Assembly: GCF_003313335.1 (NCBI RefSeq) | Contig: NZ_QMHP01000007.1 | Span: 124,001 to 188,000 of the forward strand | Length of the DNA: 64,000 nt | From: Pedobacter zeaxanthinifaciens | GTDB lineage: Bacteria > Bacteroidota > Bacteroidia > Sphingobacteriales > Sphingobacteriaceae | Direction of reading: 5' to 3' | Shown here: piece by piece, positions 16,307 through 26,278 of the stretch | How positions within the stretch are numbered: the stretch's first letter is position 1 | Layout: every line of letters begins with the position of its first letter | The notes under the pieces: model-generated | The model's input: the letters and a program-made list of their open reading frames with translations, nothing else | What the model was told of the DNA's origin: nothing | The model's database searches: none | Program-made: the position numbers and the translations under genes

Positions 16307-17014
16307 ATGAATACATTTTTTACTAAGTTTTCCATCAAAACCTTATATATCTCTTTTGCTGTTGCAGCAATAGCTTTAGTTTCGGCTTGTGGTAAAAGCG
16401 ACACCGAAATTCCAAACATCGGATCGTTAAGTGTTTACAATACCTCGCCAACGCTTAGTTCGTACGATGTGTACATCAACGGAAGTAGGTTTAATGCCGC
16501 AGCGCTTCCCTATGCTGGTGGTGTAAAGTACACGCAGCTTACTGAGGGTACTTACGAAGCTAAATTTACCGTATCAGGTGAAACCACGTCGATATACACC
16601 AAAAGTAATATCGCCGTAGGAAACAATTCTTTTTATACGCTTTACCTCACTGGTACTAGCGGAAATTTTGATGGTTTACTGATTACCGACGACTTTTCGA
16701 ACACATCTACAGAAAAAGCCTATGTTCGCTTTATCAACCTTTCTCCTGATGCTCCGGCATTAGATTTAGGAATAAAGGATGCCACTACCAGCTTGGCTAC
16801 CAACAAAGCATACAAAACCTATAGCGGCTTTGTTGCGGTAGACCCAGGTGCCAAGGTGTTAGAAATTAAACTTAACAACGGCGGCACAGTAAAAGCCAGC
16901 ATTGATAAAACTTTAGTTAAAAACACCTTTTACACTGTAATTGCAGGTGGTAAAGTAACGCCAAGTACTGATTTGGAAAGACAGTTTAATGGTCAGGTGA
17001 TTCAACACCAATAA
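16307..17014 (+). CDS. DUF4397 domain lipoprotein
   Basis: 235 residues. The lipoprotein signal ends at LVSACGKS, so the mature protein is anchored near Cys28. Two Ig-like DUF4397 segments follow: GSLSVYNTSPTLSSYDVYIN and YVRFINLSPDAPALDLGI, the latter the family hallmark. The function of the family is unknown; it is common at the Bacteroidota cell surface. It is monocistronic and ends 5 bp from the convergent oxidoreductase gene. Confidence 0.85.
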   Translation: MNTFFTKFSIKTLYISFAVAAIALVSACGKSDTEIPNIGSLSVYNTSPTLSSYDVYINGSRFNAAALPYAGGVKYTQLTEGTYEAKFTVSGETTSIYTKSNIAVGNNSFYTLYLTGTSGNFDGLLITDDFSNTSTEKAYVRFINLSPDAPALDLGIKDATTSLATNKAYKTYSGFVAVDPGAKVLEIKLNNGGTVKASIDKTLVKNTFYTVIAGGKVTPSTDLERQFNGQVIQHQ

Positions 17015-17019
17015 ACCAA

Positions 17020-18222
17020 CTATCGTCCAAAGCGGAAGAAATAGGCTAGTGGATCTACCTCGTTTTGGAGCATCCCTACAATCATATCGGCACCAATTAC
17101 CGAAAAAGTTATCCCATTACCTCCAAAGCCTAAGCAGAAATAGGCATTAGGAAATTTCGGGTGCGGTCCAATATAAGGCAAGCCATCTTTGGTTTCGCCA
17201 AAAGTGCCACACCAGGCAAAATCAGTAATAAAATCCACCTTAGGCAGTAGCTTTTTTACTGCCTTTTGTAGTTTTTCTCCCTTTCGATCTAGTAATGCAT
17301 CCCTTAAAGTAGGGTTGCGAAAGTTCTCGTCCTCGCCGCCAACCAATAAGCGATGATCACCGGTGCTACGCATGTACAAATAAGGGCTATCCGTATTCCA
17401 AAACAGCGTATCGTAAATGTCGTTCATTGCGCCGTTCATTCGCTCGCTTACAATAGCATATGTACTTTTTAACTTCACTATCTTGTCAGGGATGATGTTG
17501 ATACTCTCATAACCAGTGCAGTAAATAATTTTCTTCGCTTTGATCTGAGCTTTGGTATCCGTTTCAGCCAAAACACCATCTTTAAGGTACTTCACCTTTT
17601 TAAGCTCCGTTTTGTCGAAAACCTGCAAGCCCTTTTTTTCATTGTGCATCAGCAGTTCATGTGTTAACCTAAAAGCATCAACACTTGCTCCATCTTCAGA
17701 TAAAATTCCACCTTCCGAATGCAATCCGTAGCGATCCAAAATTTGCTTCTTATCTGACCAATTCACGTCGAAGCCCGCTTTTTTACGATGCTCAAACTCC
17801 GTCTTCAGCCATTTCTCATCCTTGCTTGTTCCTGCAAAGTATAACGATTTCTTATGATTAAATCCTGAGGTAGAATTGATTTGTTTGGCTATCTCTCCTA
17901 ATTTGCCAATGGAATTTTTACAAGCTTTGTAACTGGCGATAGCGCCAACTTCTCCAATCATTTGCTCCAGTTGATACAAAGGCACATCTATTTCATATTG
18001 CAGCATTGAGGTAGTAGCCGATGTGCTCCCATTGGCAATTTCCCGTTGATCTATTAATACTGTTTGAAAGCCTGCAGCGACACAGGCATGCGCCATTAAA
18101 GCTCCGGTAATACCAGCGCCAACAATTAAAATCTCGCAGTCAAGGTTTTCTCTTAAAGAAGGATAAGCACTTAAAATACCGTTGTTAACTAGCCAAAACG
18201 GCTCATTAGATCTGATGTTCAT
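17020..18222 (-). CDS. FAD-dependent oxidoreductase (DAO family)
   Basis: About 400 residues from ATG 18222 (MNIRSNEPFWL); an upstream in-frame TTG at 18273 is rejected. ILIVGAGITGALMAHA (residues 31-46) is the dinucleotide motif. IANGSTSATTSMLQYEID and the C-terminal DGLPYIGPHPKFPNAYFCLGFGGNGITF close the FAD site as in glycine oxidase-like enzymes. No Rieske domain is seen. It is cytosolic and the substrate is unknown. It is divergent from the siderophore receptor gene, sharing a 157-bp intergenic region. Confidence 0.85.
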   Translation of the reverse strand: MNIRSNEPFWLVNNGILSAYPSLRENLDCEILIVGAGITGALMAHACVAAGFQTVLIDQREIANGSTSATTSMLQYEIDVPLYQLEQMIGEVGAIASYKACKNSIGKLGEIAKQINSTSGFNHKKSLYFAGTSKDEKWLKTEFEHRKKAGFDVNWSDKKQILDRYGLHSEGGILSEDGASVDAFRLTHELLMHNEKKGLQVFDKTELKKVKYLKDGVLAETDTKAQIKAKKIIYCTGYESINIIPDKIVKLKSTYAIVSERMNGAMNDIYDTLFWNTDSPYLYMRSTGDHRLLVGGEDENFRNPTLRDALLDRKGEKLQKAVKKLLPKVDFITDFAWCGTFGETKDGLPYIGPHPKFPNAYFCLGFGGNGITFSVIGADMIVGMLQNEVDPLAYFFRFGR

Positions 18223-18315
18223 AAAGATGGGTTTGCTACACAACAAAATTTGATGGATTAGGTTTGACTTCAATCAAACCACATCATCATCTTTATTTAG
18301 AATAATTAAAAATAA

Positions 18316-18347
18316 TTTGCAATTACAACTTTCCGTTTGTTACTTTG
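18316..18347 (+). promoter_or_regulatory. Candidate Bacteroidota promoter of the TonB receptor gene
   Basis: TTTG at 18316-18319 and TACTTTG at 18341-18347 with a 21-bp gap fit the -33/-7 pattern of the Bacteroidota sigma factor. The start codon follows 32 bp later. Confidence 0.45.
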
Positions 18348-18379
18348 CGACTGTTTAGAATTAATCCAAATAAAATTAG

Positions 18380-20791
18380 ATGAAAATAAGATTATACTTT
18401 TTAATAGCACTAACCTTACTGAGCTATGCGACATATGCCCAGCATAACGGCACCATTAAAGGTAAAATAACAACCTCAGATGGTTTACCAGCAGCTTTTA
18501 TCACTGTTGTTTTGAAAGAAAGTAATCAAAATACAGTAACCGACGACAATGGCAATTATGCTATTGGACGACTTAAACCTGGTAGCTACACCGTTAAAGT
18601 GAGTGCAATTGGCGTAATAGCACAGGACAAGATAGTTAACATTAGCACCGGGGAAACGGTTAACGTCAACTTCATCTTAAAAGAAAATAACCAAGCTTTG
18701 CAAGAAGTAACCATTGCGGGCAAAAAGAACAAATATAAAATTAGCTTACCTTCTGCATCGTTGCGCCTTAACGAGCCCTTATTGGAAGCTCCACAAAATA
18801 TCCAAACCATCAGCGATCAAATTATTAAAGATCAGCAGATCATTAGCATGAGCGATGGTTTGTTAAGAAACGTGAGTGGTGCTGCTAGATCCGAACATTG
18901 GGGTGACTTGTACACCAACGTTAAAATGCGTGGATCGCAAGTGCAGGCAATGCGTAACGGATTTAACTTTGTAAACTCGTACTGGGGCCCACTAACCGAA
19001 GACATGAGCTTTGTAGACCACATTGAGTTTGTAAAAGGACCAGCAGGATTTATGTTAAGCAACGGCGACCCAAGTGGACTTTACAACGTTGTAACTAAAA
19101 AGCCAACCGGAATTAACAAGGGAGAAGTTTCATTTACCATAGGGAGCTACGATTTATACCGTACTGCGGTAGATTTTGACCACAAGATCACTGCCGATGG
19201 CAAACTGCTTTTCAGGTTAAATGCCGCTGCACAAACCAAAGGCTCTTTCAGGCCATTTGAAAAAAACGACAGATATACTTTTGCGCCGTCATTAAGCTAT
19301 CAATTAACCAGCAAAACCAAAATTACGGCTGAATATGCGCTACAAAATGCTAAAATGACGGAAGTAGGCTCCTACTACATTTTCAGTCCCAATGGGTATG
19401 CTACCTTGCCTAGAGATTTTACTTTAACTCAGCCAGGCCTGCCAGATACCAAAATTAACGACCATAGTGCCTTCCTTAACTTGCAACATAATTTTAACAG
19501 CAACTGGAAAGCTACTGCTCAAGTGGCCTACTCCAAATACTTGCAAGTTGGTTACAGCTCTTGGCCATCAAGGGTAAATACCAATAACACCATCATCAGA
19601 AATGTGGGCATTTGGGATGCAGAAAGCACCATGAAATTAGCACAGTTTTTCATTAACGGAAAGCTAAATACCGGAGGCGTTGTGCACCGCATTTTAGCGG
19701 GTTTTGATGGCGGTAAGAAAAACTATATGGCTGATTGGGGACAGTCGCATGATTTAGACTTAGCCTCAGCTCCATTTAACGTTTACAATCCAAACTATGG
19801 GTTTCCTGCCAATGGCTACCCTAATTTTGATAGAACAAAGAGCTTAGCAGAAAGGGCTACCGCAGCGGGCGGCTTGATTGATCAAAAATACCTGAGTGCT
19901 TATGTACAAGATGAACTGGGTTTTTTTGAGAACAAGTTGAGGCTAACTTTAGCAGGCCGCTACACCTATGTTAACCAATCTAACTACGGTGGCGAGCCTA
20001 ACAAAGGCAAAAAAGTAACCCCGCGAGTAGGCTTAAGCTATTCAATAGATAAATCGGCTTCATTATATGCCGTTTACGACCAATCCTTTGTACCACAAAC
20101 AGGTATTTTAAAAAATGGAGAGGAAAACTTACCGCTTACCGGAACCAATTATGAGCTTGGCTTTAAAAAAGATTGGCTAGATGGCAAATGGAATACGACC
20201 ATCTCTGTTTACAGAATTTTAAAGCAAAATGAATTAACGGCCGACCCTTCTAATAAAGCCGGTGAAAATTTCAGTATTGTAATTGGCGAAAAAAGAGCGC
20301 AAGGTGTTGAATTTGATTTGCGAGGCGAAATTACCGCAGGACTAAAACTAATTGCCAATTATGCCTATACCGATGGAAAAGTAACCCAAGTTGCTGATGG
20401 CGTAACTAGCATGGAAGTAGGACAGGTAGTACCCGGATTTGCTAAACATACCTCAAACGCTTGGTTAAGCTATACCTTACAAAATGGCGCACTTAAAGGT
20501 ACTGGCATTGCTGCAGGCTTTAGTCATTTGGCTGGCCGTGCTATGGGTACATTTAGCGGCACCAACGAAGAAAGAAATTTGCCAGACTATTTTAAACTGG
20601 ATGGCGGACTTTTCTGGGAAAACAAAAGCATCAGAATTAACGCCAACGTATTTAATGTTTTAGACAAATATCTGTACACAGGTGCTTATTATACCGGTTA
20701 CTGGAATGCCCCTAATTATGATTTAGGTGTTTACTCATGGCAAGCCGAAGCCCCTAGAAATTACAGACTGAGCATCGCTTATAAGTTTTAA
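18380..20791 (+). CDS. TonB-dependent siderophore-type receptor
   Basis: 803 residues: signal peptide (1-20, ending YATYAQ), a carboxypeptidase-regulatory-like beta domain (about 25-110, GTIKGKITTSDGLPAAFITV), a plug domain (about 120-240, APQNIQTISDQIIKDQQ ... VKMRGSQVQAMRNGF) and a 22-strand type barrel ending in aromatic NYRLSIAYKF. The plug and barrel resemble FhuA/FoxA-like ferric-siderophore receptors. The PepSY protein downstream supports an iron role. The ligand cannot be read from the sequence. Confidence 0.9.
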   Translation: MKIRLYFLIALTLLSYATYAQHNGTIKGKITTSDGLPAAFITVVLKESNQNTVTDDNGNYAIGRLKPGSYTVKVSAIGVIAQDKIVNISTGETVNVNFILKENNQALQEVTIAGKKNKYKISLPSASLRLNEPLLEAPQNIQTISDQIIKDQQIISMSDGLLRNVSGAARSEHWGDLYTNVKMRGSQVQAMRNGFNFVNSYWGPLTEDMSFVDHIEFVKGPAGFMLSNGDPSGLYNVVTKKPTGINKGEVSFTIGSYDLYRTAVDFDHKITADGKLLFRLNAAAQTKGSFRPFEKNDRYTFAPSLSYQLTSKTKITAEYALQNAKMTEVGSYYIFSPNGYATLPRDFTLTQPGLPDTKINDHSAFLNLQHNFNSNWKATAQVAYSKYLQVGYSSWPSRVNTNNTIIRNVGIWDAESTMKLAQFFINGKLNTGGVVHRILAGFDGGKKNYMADWGQSHDLDLASAPFNVYNPNYGFPANGYPNFDRTKSLAERATAAGGLIDQKYLSAYVQDELGFFENKLRLTLAGRYTYVNQSNYGGEPNKGKKVTPRVGLSYSIDKSASLYAVYDQSFVPQTGILKNGEENLPLTGTNYELGFKKDWLDGKWNTTISVYRILKQNELTADPSNKAGENFSIVIGEKRAQGVEFDLRGEITAGLKLIANYAYTDGKVTQVADGVTSMEVGQVVPGFAKHTSNAWLSYTLQNGALKGTGIAAGFSHLAGRAMGTFSGTNEERNLPDYFKLDGGLFWENKSIRINANVFNVLDKYLYTGAYYTGYWNAPNYDLGVYSWQAEAPRNYRLSIAYKF

Positions 20792-20810
20792 GTTAAAAAT
20801 ACCAATACCG

Positions 20811-20868
20811 GGAGCTGTCTCAAATGGTTTACAGACGTTTTGCTGTTTAACCTTTGGGATGGCCCCTT
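20811..20868 (+). terminator. Imperfect hairpin between receptor and PepSY genes
   Basis: GGGAGCTGTCTCAAA pairs imperfectly with TTTGGGATGGCCCC, followed by TTTCC. The inner arms GGTTTACAG and CTGTTTAACC extend it. It may attenuate rather than end transcription, since the next gene starts 12 bp later. Confidence 0.4.
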
Positions 20869-20880
20869 TCCATTAAAAAC

Positions 20881-22032
20881 ATGGGTTTAAAACAACCGAT
20901 AAAAAAGAAAAAGACATTAAAGTACTGGGTGGGCCGCCTTCATTTATGGCTGGGCCTTATTTCAGGGATATTTGTAGTATTTTTAGGTATTACCGGATGT
21001 ATTTTAGCTTTCGAACGCGAAATAGAAGATGCAACGCAAACCTACAGGTTCACTGAGCTACAAAACAAACCGCTATTGCCTCCAACGCAGCTTAAGGCTA
21101 TTGCTGATGGTGCCTTGCCCAACAAACACGCTCATAGCGTAAACTATCAACCTGGCCGCAGCGCACAAGTAGTTTATTATCATGATGCGCCAGCTTATTA
21201 TTACATTGTTTTTGTTAATCAGTACACCGGAAAAGTACTAAAGGTGAAAAACATGGACGAAGACTTTTTCAGGATCGTCATTATGGGGCATTACTATTTA
21301 TGGCTTCCTCCGGCTATTGGGCAGCCAATTTTAACCACAGCAACCATGCTGTTTGTGTTTTTACTTCTTTCTGGTTTGATTTTATGGTGGCCCAAAAGCA
21401 AAGCAGCCCGCAAGCAACGCTTCACTGTGAAATTGAAATCAAAATGGCGCAGGTTAAATTACGATTTACACAACGTATTGGGCTTTTACATTACCATTAT
21501 TGCATTGTTTATAGGCCTAACGGGGATGATCATGGGTTTTCAATGGTTTGCGAAAACGGTATATTGGACAAGCTCCGGCGGCAAAACAATGCCCATGTTT
21601 GAGGAAACCTATTCCAACACTACAGGAAAAGTTAAACTTAGCACTAATGCCGCGGCAGCAGACCAACTTTGGGCTAAATTTATGAATGAAGACCCCAACT
21701 TTAAAGGAAGCATAGATGTTCACGTACCTGAAGATGAAAAAGGAGCCATTGAAATTGCTAAAAACCCAAACCCGGGTACTTATTGGAAGGCCGATTACAG
21801 GTATTTTGACCAGCATACGCTGAAAGAAATTGAGGTGAAGCATATGTTCGGTAAATTTGAAAACGCCTCAGTAGCGGATAAAATTATGAGGATGAATTAC
21901 GACATCCACATTGGCGCTATTGCAGGTATCCCCGGAAAAATTATTGCTTTTATTGCCAGCTTAATTGCCGCTAGTTTGCCGGTTACAGGGGTCATCATCT
22001 GGATAGGAAGAAAAAAGAAAAGCCGTCGATAA
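20881..22032 (+). CDS. PepSY-associated transmembrane protein (PiuB-like)
   Basis: About 383 residues from ATG 20881 (MGLKQPIKKKK); the upstream in-frame TTG is rejected. Membrane segments: LGLISGIFVVFLGITGCILAF near residues 25-45, TATMLFVFLLLSGLILWW near 155-172, YITIIALFIGLTGMIMGF near 205-222, and IIAFIASLIAASLPVTGVIIWI at the end. His residues in RLHLWLGL and LHNVLGF suit haem binding. Such proteins follow siderophore receptors and are thought to be inner-membrane ferric reductases; that role is inferred from context. Confidence 0.87.
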   Translation: MGLKQPIKKKKTLKYWVGRLHLWLGLISGIFVVFLGITGCILAFEREIEDATQTYRFTELQNKPLLPPTQLKAIADGALPNKHAHSVNYQPGRSAQVVYYHDAPAYYYIVFVNQYTGKVLKVKNMDEDFFRIVIMGHYYLWLPPAIGQPILTTATMLFVFLLLSGLILWWPKSKAARKQRFTVKLKSKWRRLNYDLHNVLGFYITIIALFIGLTGMIMGFQWFAKTVYWTSSGGKTMPMFEETYSNTTGKVKLSTNAAAADQLWAKFMNEDPNFKGSIDVHVPEDEKGAIEIAKNPNPGTYWKADYRYFDQHTLKEIEVKHMFGKFENASVADKIMRMNYDIHIGAIAGIPGKIIAFIASLIAASLPVTGVIIWIGRKKKSRR

Positions 22033-22052
22033 ATTGGGAGAGGGTAATGGAA

Positions 22053-22096
22053 GAAACAGCCCTCTCTGGCTGCGCCATCTCTCCCTGAGGGAGAGG
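22053..22096. repeat. Dispersed CCCTCTCTGGCTGCGCCATC repeat
   Basis: AACAGCCCTCTCTGGCTGCG continuing CCATCTCTCCCTGAGGGAGAGG contains a CTCTCCC/GGGAGAG hairpin. It matches the element at 34208-34300. The AACAGCCC edge is shared with the element inside argF'. Confidence 0.7.
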
Positions 22097-22234
22097 ATAG
22101 CAAAGTCAAACCATTTAAAGCATTAATATGCCCTTTAGGAGCGAACATATCAAATGGAATCTGGTAACGATCAGTACAACGGACATTTTTAAATTTATTC
22201 GGCTAATTCTTTATATTGCCGTACAAAATCAACT

Positions 22235-23386
22235 ATGTTCCGTTTCTCTCTTTTTTTTACCGTATTTGCTGTTATTTCCACTAAAGTTATAGCGCAAGAT
22301 ATCGGTTATGCCAAAAAAACTATCAACACCCTAACCTCCTCCAGTTACTGGGGCCGAGGCTACACTAATAATGGCATGGCCAAAGCTGCTGATTTTATTG
22401 AACGGGAATTTAAAAACCTGGGGTTAACGCCTATAGACGCCATGGCGTACAAGCAGGAGTTCAGCTTTCCGGTAAATACCTTTCCTGACCAAATGAAGCT
22501 GGAGGTAAACGGTAAAGCCCTAAGGCCCGGCAAAGATTTTATTGTACACCAAGCCAGCAAGGGCATTAGCGCAACTGCTAATTTGATGCAAAAAGATAGC
22601 CTAACGTATGTGAGTCCTGAAGCGGGCGTAGTGCTAAGCGTAGTGCCTAAGCTAACTTGGTCGGTGGCACAAAAAGTGATGGATTATACCCTTATTGAAG
22701 TTGCTCAAAAAGCGATAACAACTTCTCCTAAAACTGTAAAACTGGCCATTACTAATCAATTGATCCCCAATTTTACGGCCGCCAACGTAGTAGGCATGGT
22801 TAAAGGAACTAGCAAGCCTGATTCCATATTGGTTTTTACCGCCCATTACGATCATTTAGGTGGCATGGGTAGCAGTACTTACTTCCCGGGTGCAAATGAT
22901 AATGCCAGCGGAGTAGCTTTATTACTTGATTTAGCGAGATATTATGCCAAAAATCCATCAAAATACAGCATTGTATTCATTGCTTTTGCAGCAGAAGAAG
23001 CTGGCCTATTGGGCTCCAAATACTTCACCGAAAACCCATTGTTTCCACTAAGCCAAATCCGCTTTCTTTGGAATTTAGATTTAATGGGCAATGGCGATGC
23101 CGGAGCAACGGTGGTGAACGCTACCCTGCACAGCAAAGAATTTACACTGCTAAATAAAATCAACAATGCAAACCAATACTTGGTAAAAATTAATCCGCGA
23201 GGAAAAGCCGCTAACAGCGATCATTATTTTTTTACAGAGAAAGGAGTTCCCGCCTTCTTTATGTACACCCAAGGCGGCGTAAGTGCTTATCACGATGTAG
23301 ATGATATTGCAGCAACACTGCCGCTAAGCGCCTATCAAAACATCTTCAAATTGTTGGTTGCATTTAATAAAGAGCTGATCAACTAA
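22235..23386 (+). CDS. M28 family zinc aminopeptidase, secreted
   Basis: 383 residues with signal peptide (1-20, ending KVIAQ). The M28 domain has His204 and Asp206 in TAHYDHLGG, Asp222 in PGANDNASG, Glu254/Glu255 in AAEEAGLLGS, the LDLMGNG segment and a last His353 in YHDVDD: the full set for a two-zinc site. It probably trims peptides in the periplasm. It is preceded by a dispersed repeat. Confidence 0.9.
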   Translation: MFRFSLFFTVFAVISTKVIAQDIGYAKKTINTLTSSSYWGRGYTNNGMAKAADFIEREFKNLGLTPIDAMAYKQEFSFPVNTFPDQMKLEVNGKALRPGKDFIVHQASKGISATANLMQKDSLTYVSPEAGVVLSVVPKLTWSVAQKVMDYTLIEVAQKAITTSPKTVKLAITNQLIPNFTAANVVGMVKGTSKPDSILVFTAHYDHLGGMGSSTYFPGANDNASGVALLLDLARYYAKNPSKYSIVFIAFAAEEAGLLGSKYFTENPLFPLSQIRFLWNLDLMGNGDAGATVVNATLHSKEFTLLNKINNANQYLVKINPRGKAANSDHYFFTEKGVPAFFMYTQGGVSAYHDVDDIAATLPLSAYQNIFKLLVAFNKELIN

Positions 23387-23449
23387 AAATTTAATATTTA
23401 CTCGTTTTAAATCTATAATCAATTATATTCGCCTCAAAAAACCCATCTA

Positions 23450-24205
23450 ATGAAGAAAATGCTTTTATTCGCTGCTTTTGCGGCTGCATCGCTCTTTGCC
23501 AATGCGCAAGACTCAAAAACCTCTGAAAACAACGATTTCAAACCTCAAAAAGGAAGTTTCGCCACCGAGTTAAACTTTAATCCTTTTAGGGGAAATTTAA
23601 GCCTTAACAATGTGCTTAACCAAGTTAAGGGCCGTTACTTTGTTAATTCCAATTTGGCGTTAAGACTAGGCCTAAATGTTAACACCATTGATTCCAATTT
23701 GAATTATGGCAATCCCTATGGCACTCAAGCTAGCTTTTCAATTGATGAAAGAAAAAGTACGAGCATTGGTTTAAGCCTAGGCATTGAGAAACATTTTAAA
23801 GGAACTAAAAGACTATCGCCATATATTGGTGCCGATGTTTTTTGGGGAACGAAAAGTGCCGAACAATCCATTTCAAACAACGCATCAACCACCAATGTTA
23901 AAAACGGATGGCTTGAAGTGAGCTATTACCAAAGTGGCTCCAGTGTATATTACTCCTACCGCATTATGGAAGGCGCTTACACTCGGTTCGGTGTATCGGC
24001 CATTGCCGGATTTGATTTTTACATGGCTAAAAACTTCTTCCTTGGTTACGAATTTAACTTGGGCTACTCCAAAACTAATTTTAAATCGCCAGAAGTTACC
24101 GCTACAGGACAAAACACTGGAATTACCAATTACTACAGCGACAACTCTACTTCTAAATTTGGCACCTCATTAGTAAACGGTATTCGTATCGGTTACATTT
24201 TTTAA
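23450..24205 (+). CDS. Outer-membrane beta-barrel protein
   Basis: 251 residues with signal peptide (ending LFANAQ), alternating strands with aromatic girdles (NLALRLGLNVNT, FFLGYEFNLGYSKTNF), and a terminal strand GIRIGYIF ending in Phe as barrel substrates of BAM do. No specific function is visible. It is followed after 5 bp by an IPT/TIG lipoprotein gene, likely one operon. Confidence 0.78.
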   Translation: MKKMLLFAAFAAASLFANAQDSKTSENNDFKPQKGSFATELNFNPFRGNLSLNNVLNQVKGRYFVNSNLALRLGLNVNTIDSNLNYGNPYGTQASFSIDERKSTSIGLSLGIEKHFKGTKRLSPYIGADVFWGTKSAEQSISNNASTTNVKNGWLEVSYYQSGSSVYYSYRIMEGAYTRFGVSAIAGFDFYMAKNFFLGYEFNLGYSKTNFKSPEVTATGQNTGITNYYSDNSTSKFGTSLVNGIRIGYIF

Positions 24206-24210
24206 TCGTT

Positions 24211-25884
24211 ATGAAAAAATTAGCTCTTTTTAGTGCCATTTATTTGGTAATGGCACTAACATTTAGTTCCTGTAAAAAGGAAAAGTTTGCACCACCTGAA
24301 ATTCAAAGCTTATCCATTAAAGTTAACTCACTTAGCAGCATTACTTTTATTGGCAATGTACTTAACACGGGGAACCAAAACACTAAAGATTACGGATTTA
24401 TTTACAGTACCACCAATGGCCTACCCAGCGAAAGCGTAGGCACTAAGGTATCTATGGGTGGTAGTCCAAGTAAAGGGCAGTTTAGTAAAACCCTTACTAA
24501 TTTGATTGTTACCAACCCTAGCTATTCCAATACGATTTGGGCCCGTGCTTATATTACAGATGAAAATGGGACTGTTTTTGGCGCTGCCATATCTGCACAG
24601 TTACCTCAACCAACCACAAGCGGTATCTCTTCTTCATCAGGAAAATCTGGCGATATTGTGAAATTTTATGGCAAGTACCACAATCCAACGGCAAACAACG
24701 TAACAGTTAATTTTGGCAATGTAAAAGCCAAGGTAATTTCGGCTGCTGATAGCGAAATTGCGGTAGAGGTGCCAAGTGGTGTAAATGCTGGTCATGGTCA
24801 AAACGTGCCGATTACGATATCAATTAGTGGTTCGGCGGCTGTAAATTCCACTTATTTTACCATGTTGGCCAATGTAAAGGATTACACCCCTAAAACTGGT
24901 CCGGTAGGCACTATAGTTAGCTTAATCGGCGATAATTTACCCAATGGCTACTATAGCTCAACACCACTTTCCATTTATTTTGGAGATGTTTTAACAACCG
25001 CTTACTACAGTAGCCAAGTTACCGTTCCGTTTACCGTAGGTGCGAGGTCGCAGGTTTATTTTGCCATTAACGGACAAAAACAGGCATTGCCGGGCGAGTT
25101 TACCGTTATTGCCCCGCAAATTACTTCGATTAGTCCGAGTAGTGGCATTTATCCTGGCCAAACCCTATATATTGCTGGCGCTAATTTTCCATCACAATCT
25201 GATGCCAGTAGCGGCAGACCTATGGTGAAGCTGGGTAATGGCGATTATCAAATTGTTTATTTACAAAGCAATAACACCTATGGCTTAAATACACAAAGTA
25301 CGCTTGCCGAAGGAGAATACACGCTTTATTTACGACTTGGCCCTCATGAAGTGCAAGCGGCGGATAAGGTTAAAGTTTTAGCATACACCGCTACAGGTTT
25401 CTCACCATCTAGCGGTGGCCCAGGCAAAGAAATTAACATTAGCGGTAACTTTATCCAAGGCAGTGGCTACACTGTATCTTTTGGTGCATCTAGTTCGTAC
25501 GGAAACGCCACTTCATCCACCAACTTACGTGTATATGTACCTAGCGGGATAAACGCAGGAAAAGTTAAACTTACGGTAGATTTCCCTAATAAAAAAGTGG
25601 TAATCCCCGGCGATTTTGAAATACTTGGCCCTGTTTTCAGCTCGTTCACTCCAGTGTCGGGTGTGGCCGGTACGCTGATTACCATTAGAGGAAGCAATTT
25701 TTTCCCAGGTACGTACAACACCTATGTTAAGTTTGGCACAGTTAACGTTTCTCCAATAAGTGTAACGGAAAATACCATTGTAGTGGCCGTACCTTCCAAC
25801 GTGAACCCTGGCGCCATGAAACTTAGCGTGGTAACCAACGGGCAAACCATTATGCATAGTGATAATTTTACGATCACCAATTAA
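24211..25884 (+). CDS. IPT/TIG-domain lipoprotein
   Basis: 557 residues. The lipoprotein signal ends at LTFSSCKKEK. After an N-terminal region (30-130) come about five IPT/TIG Ig-like repeats, each with a pattern such as ISPSSGIYPGQTLYIAGANF, FSPSSGGPGKEINISGNFI and FTPVSGVAGTLITIRGSNF. These domains bind glycans or proteins at the cell surface; no enzyme motif is seen. It is co-transcribed with the barrel gene upstream and ends at a hairpin. Confidence 0.88.
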   Translation: MKKLALFSAIYLVMALTFSSCKKEKFAPPEIQSLSIKVNSLSSITFIGNVLNTGNQNTKDYGFIYSTTNGLPSESVGTKVSMGGSPSKGQFSKTLTNLIVTNPSYSNTIWARAYITDENGTVFGAAISAQLPQPTTSGISSSSGKSGDIVKFYGKYHNPTANNVTVNFGNVKAKVISAADSEIAVEVPSGVNAGHGQNVPITISISGSAAVNSTYFTMLANVKDYTPKTGPVGTIVSLIGDNLPNGYYSSTPLSIYFGDVLTTAYYSSQVTVPFTVGARSQVYFAINGQKQALPGEFTVIAPQITSISPSSGIYPGQTLYIAGANFPSQSDASSGRPMVKLGNGDYQIVYLQSNNTYGLNTQSTLAEGEYTLYLRLGPHEVQAADKVKVLAYTATGFSPSSGGPGKEINISGNFIQGSGYTVSFGASSSYGNATSSTNLRVYVPSGINAGKVKLTVDFPNKKVVIPGDFEILGPVFSSFTPVSGVAGTLITIRGSNFFPGTYNTYVKFGTVNVSPISVTENTIVVAVPSNVNPGAMKLSVVTNGQTIMHSDNFTITN

Positions 25885-25891
25885 TAGCATC

Positions 25892-25934
25892 AAGAGGTTG
25901 TTTACCTGCTAAAACGTAGGCAAAACAACCTCTT
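25892..25934. terminator. Long hairpin after the IPT/TIG gene
   Basis: AAGAGGTTGTTT and AAACAACCTCTT form a perfect 12-bp stem with a 19-nt loop. There is only a short T tail (TATTTT). Confidence 0.6.
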
Positions 25935-26278
25935 ATTTTCCCAATTCCGCCACTTAGCTTTTGTAAAAATTTCCCGAAAACAATAGTTAAGTTTTAGCTG
26001 TTACGCATATATCCACTTTAACAAATAGCTGATATGATAGTCGCAATTAACTACTATAAGCCGTGCTTTTGCTATGATGGCGAGCCAAACAACAGCAGCT
26101 AAGTGTGCTGGTGAACCACCCATCCAACAACAATCTCTCAAAAAATTAATTAGCCCTTTTAACGCTTAAATCAAACCCCAAACGCTACCTATTAAAAAAA
26201 TGCATTTACCTTAATCATCTACCTGCTTCAGGATTTATGCCGTTACCATAGGGCCTAACTTAAAAATTAGACGCTTTC
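25935..26278. other. Intergenic stretch without recognised features
   Basis: 344 bp upstream of the acyltransferase gene. AT-rich, with no open frame of note, no repeat and no RNA gene that I can recognise. Confidence 0.5.

Noticed and set aside
18300..18345. Fur box upstream of the TonB receptor
   Set aside because: GAATAATTAAAAATAATTTG is AT-rich but does not match the GATAATGATAATCATTATC pattern well enough.
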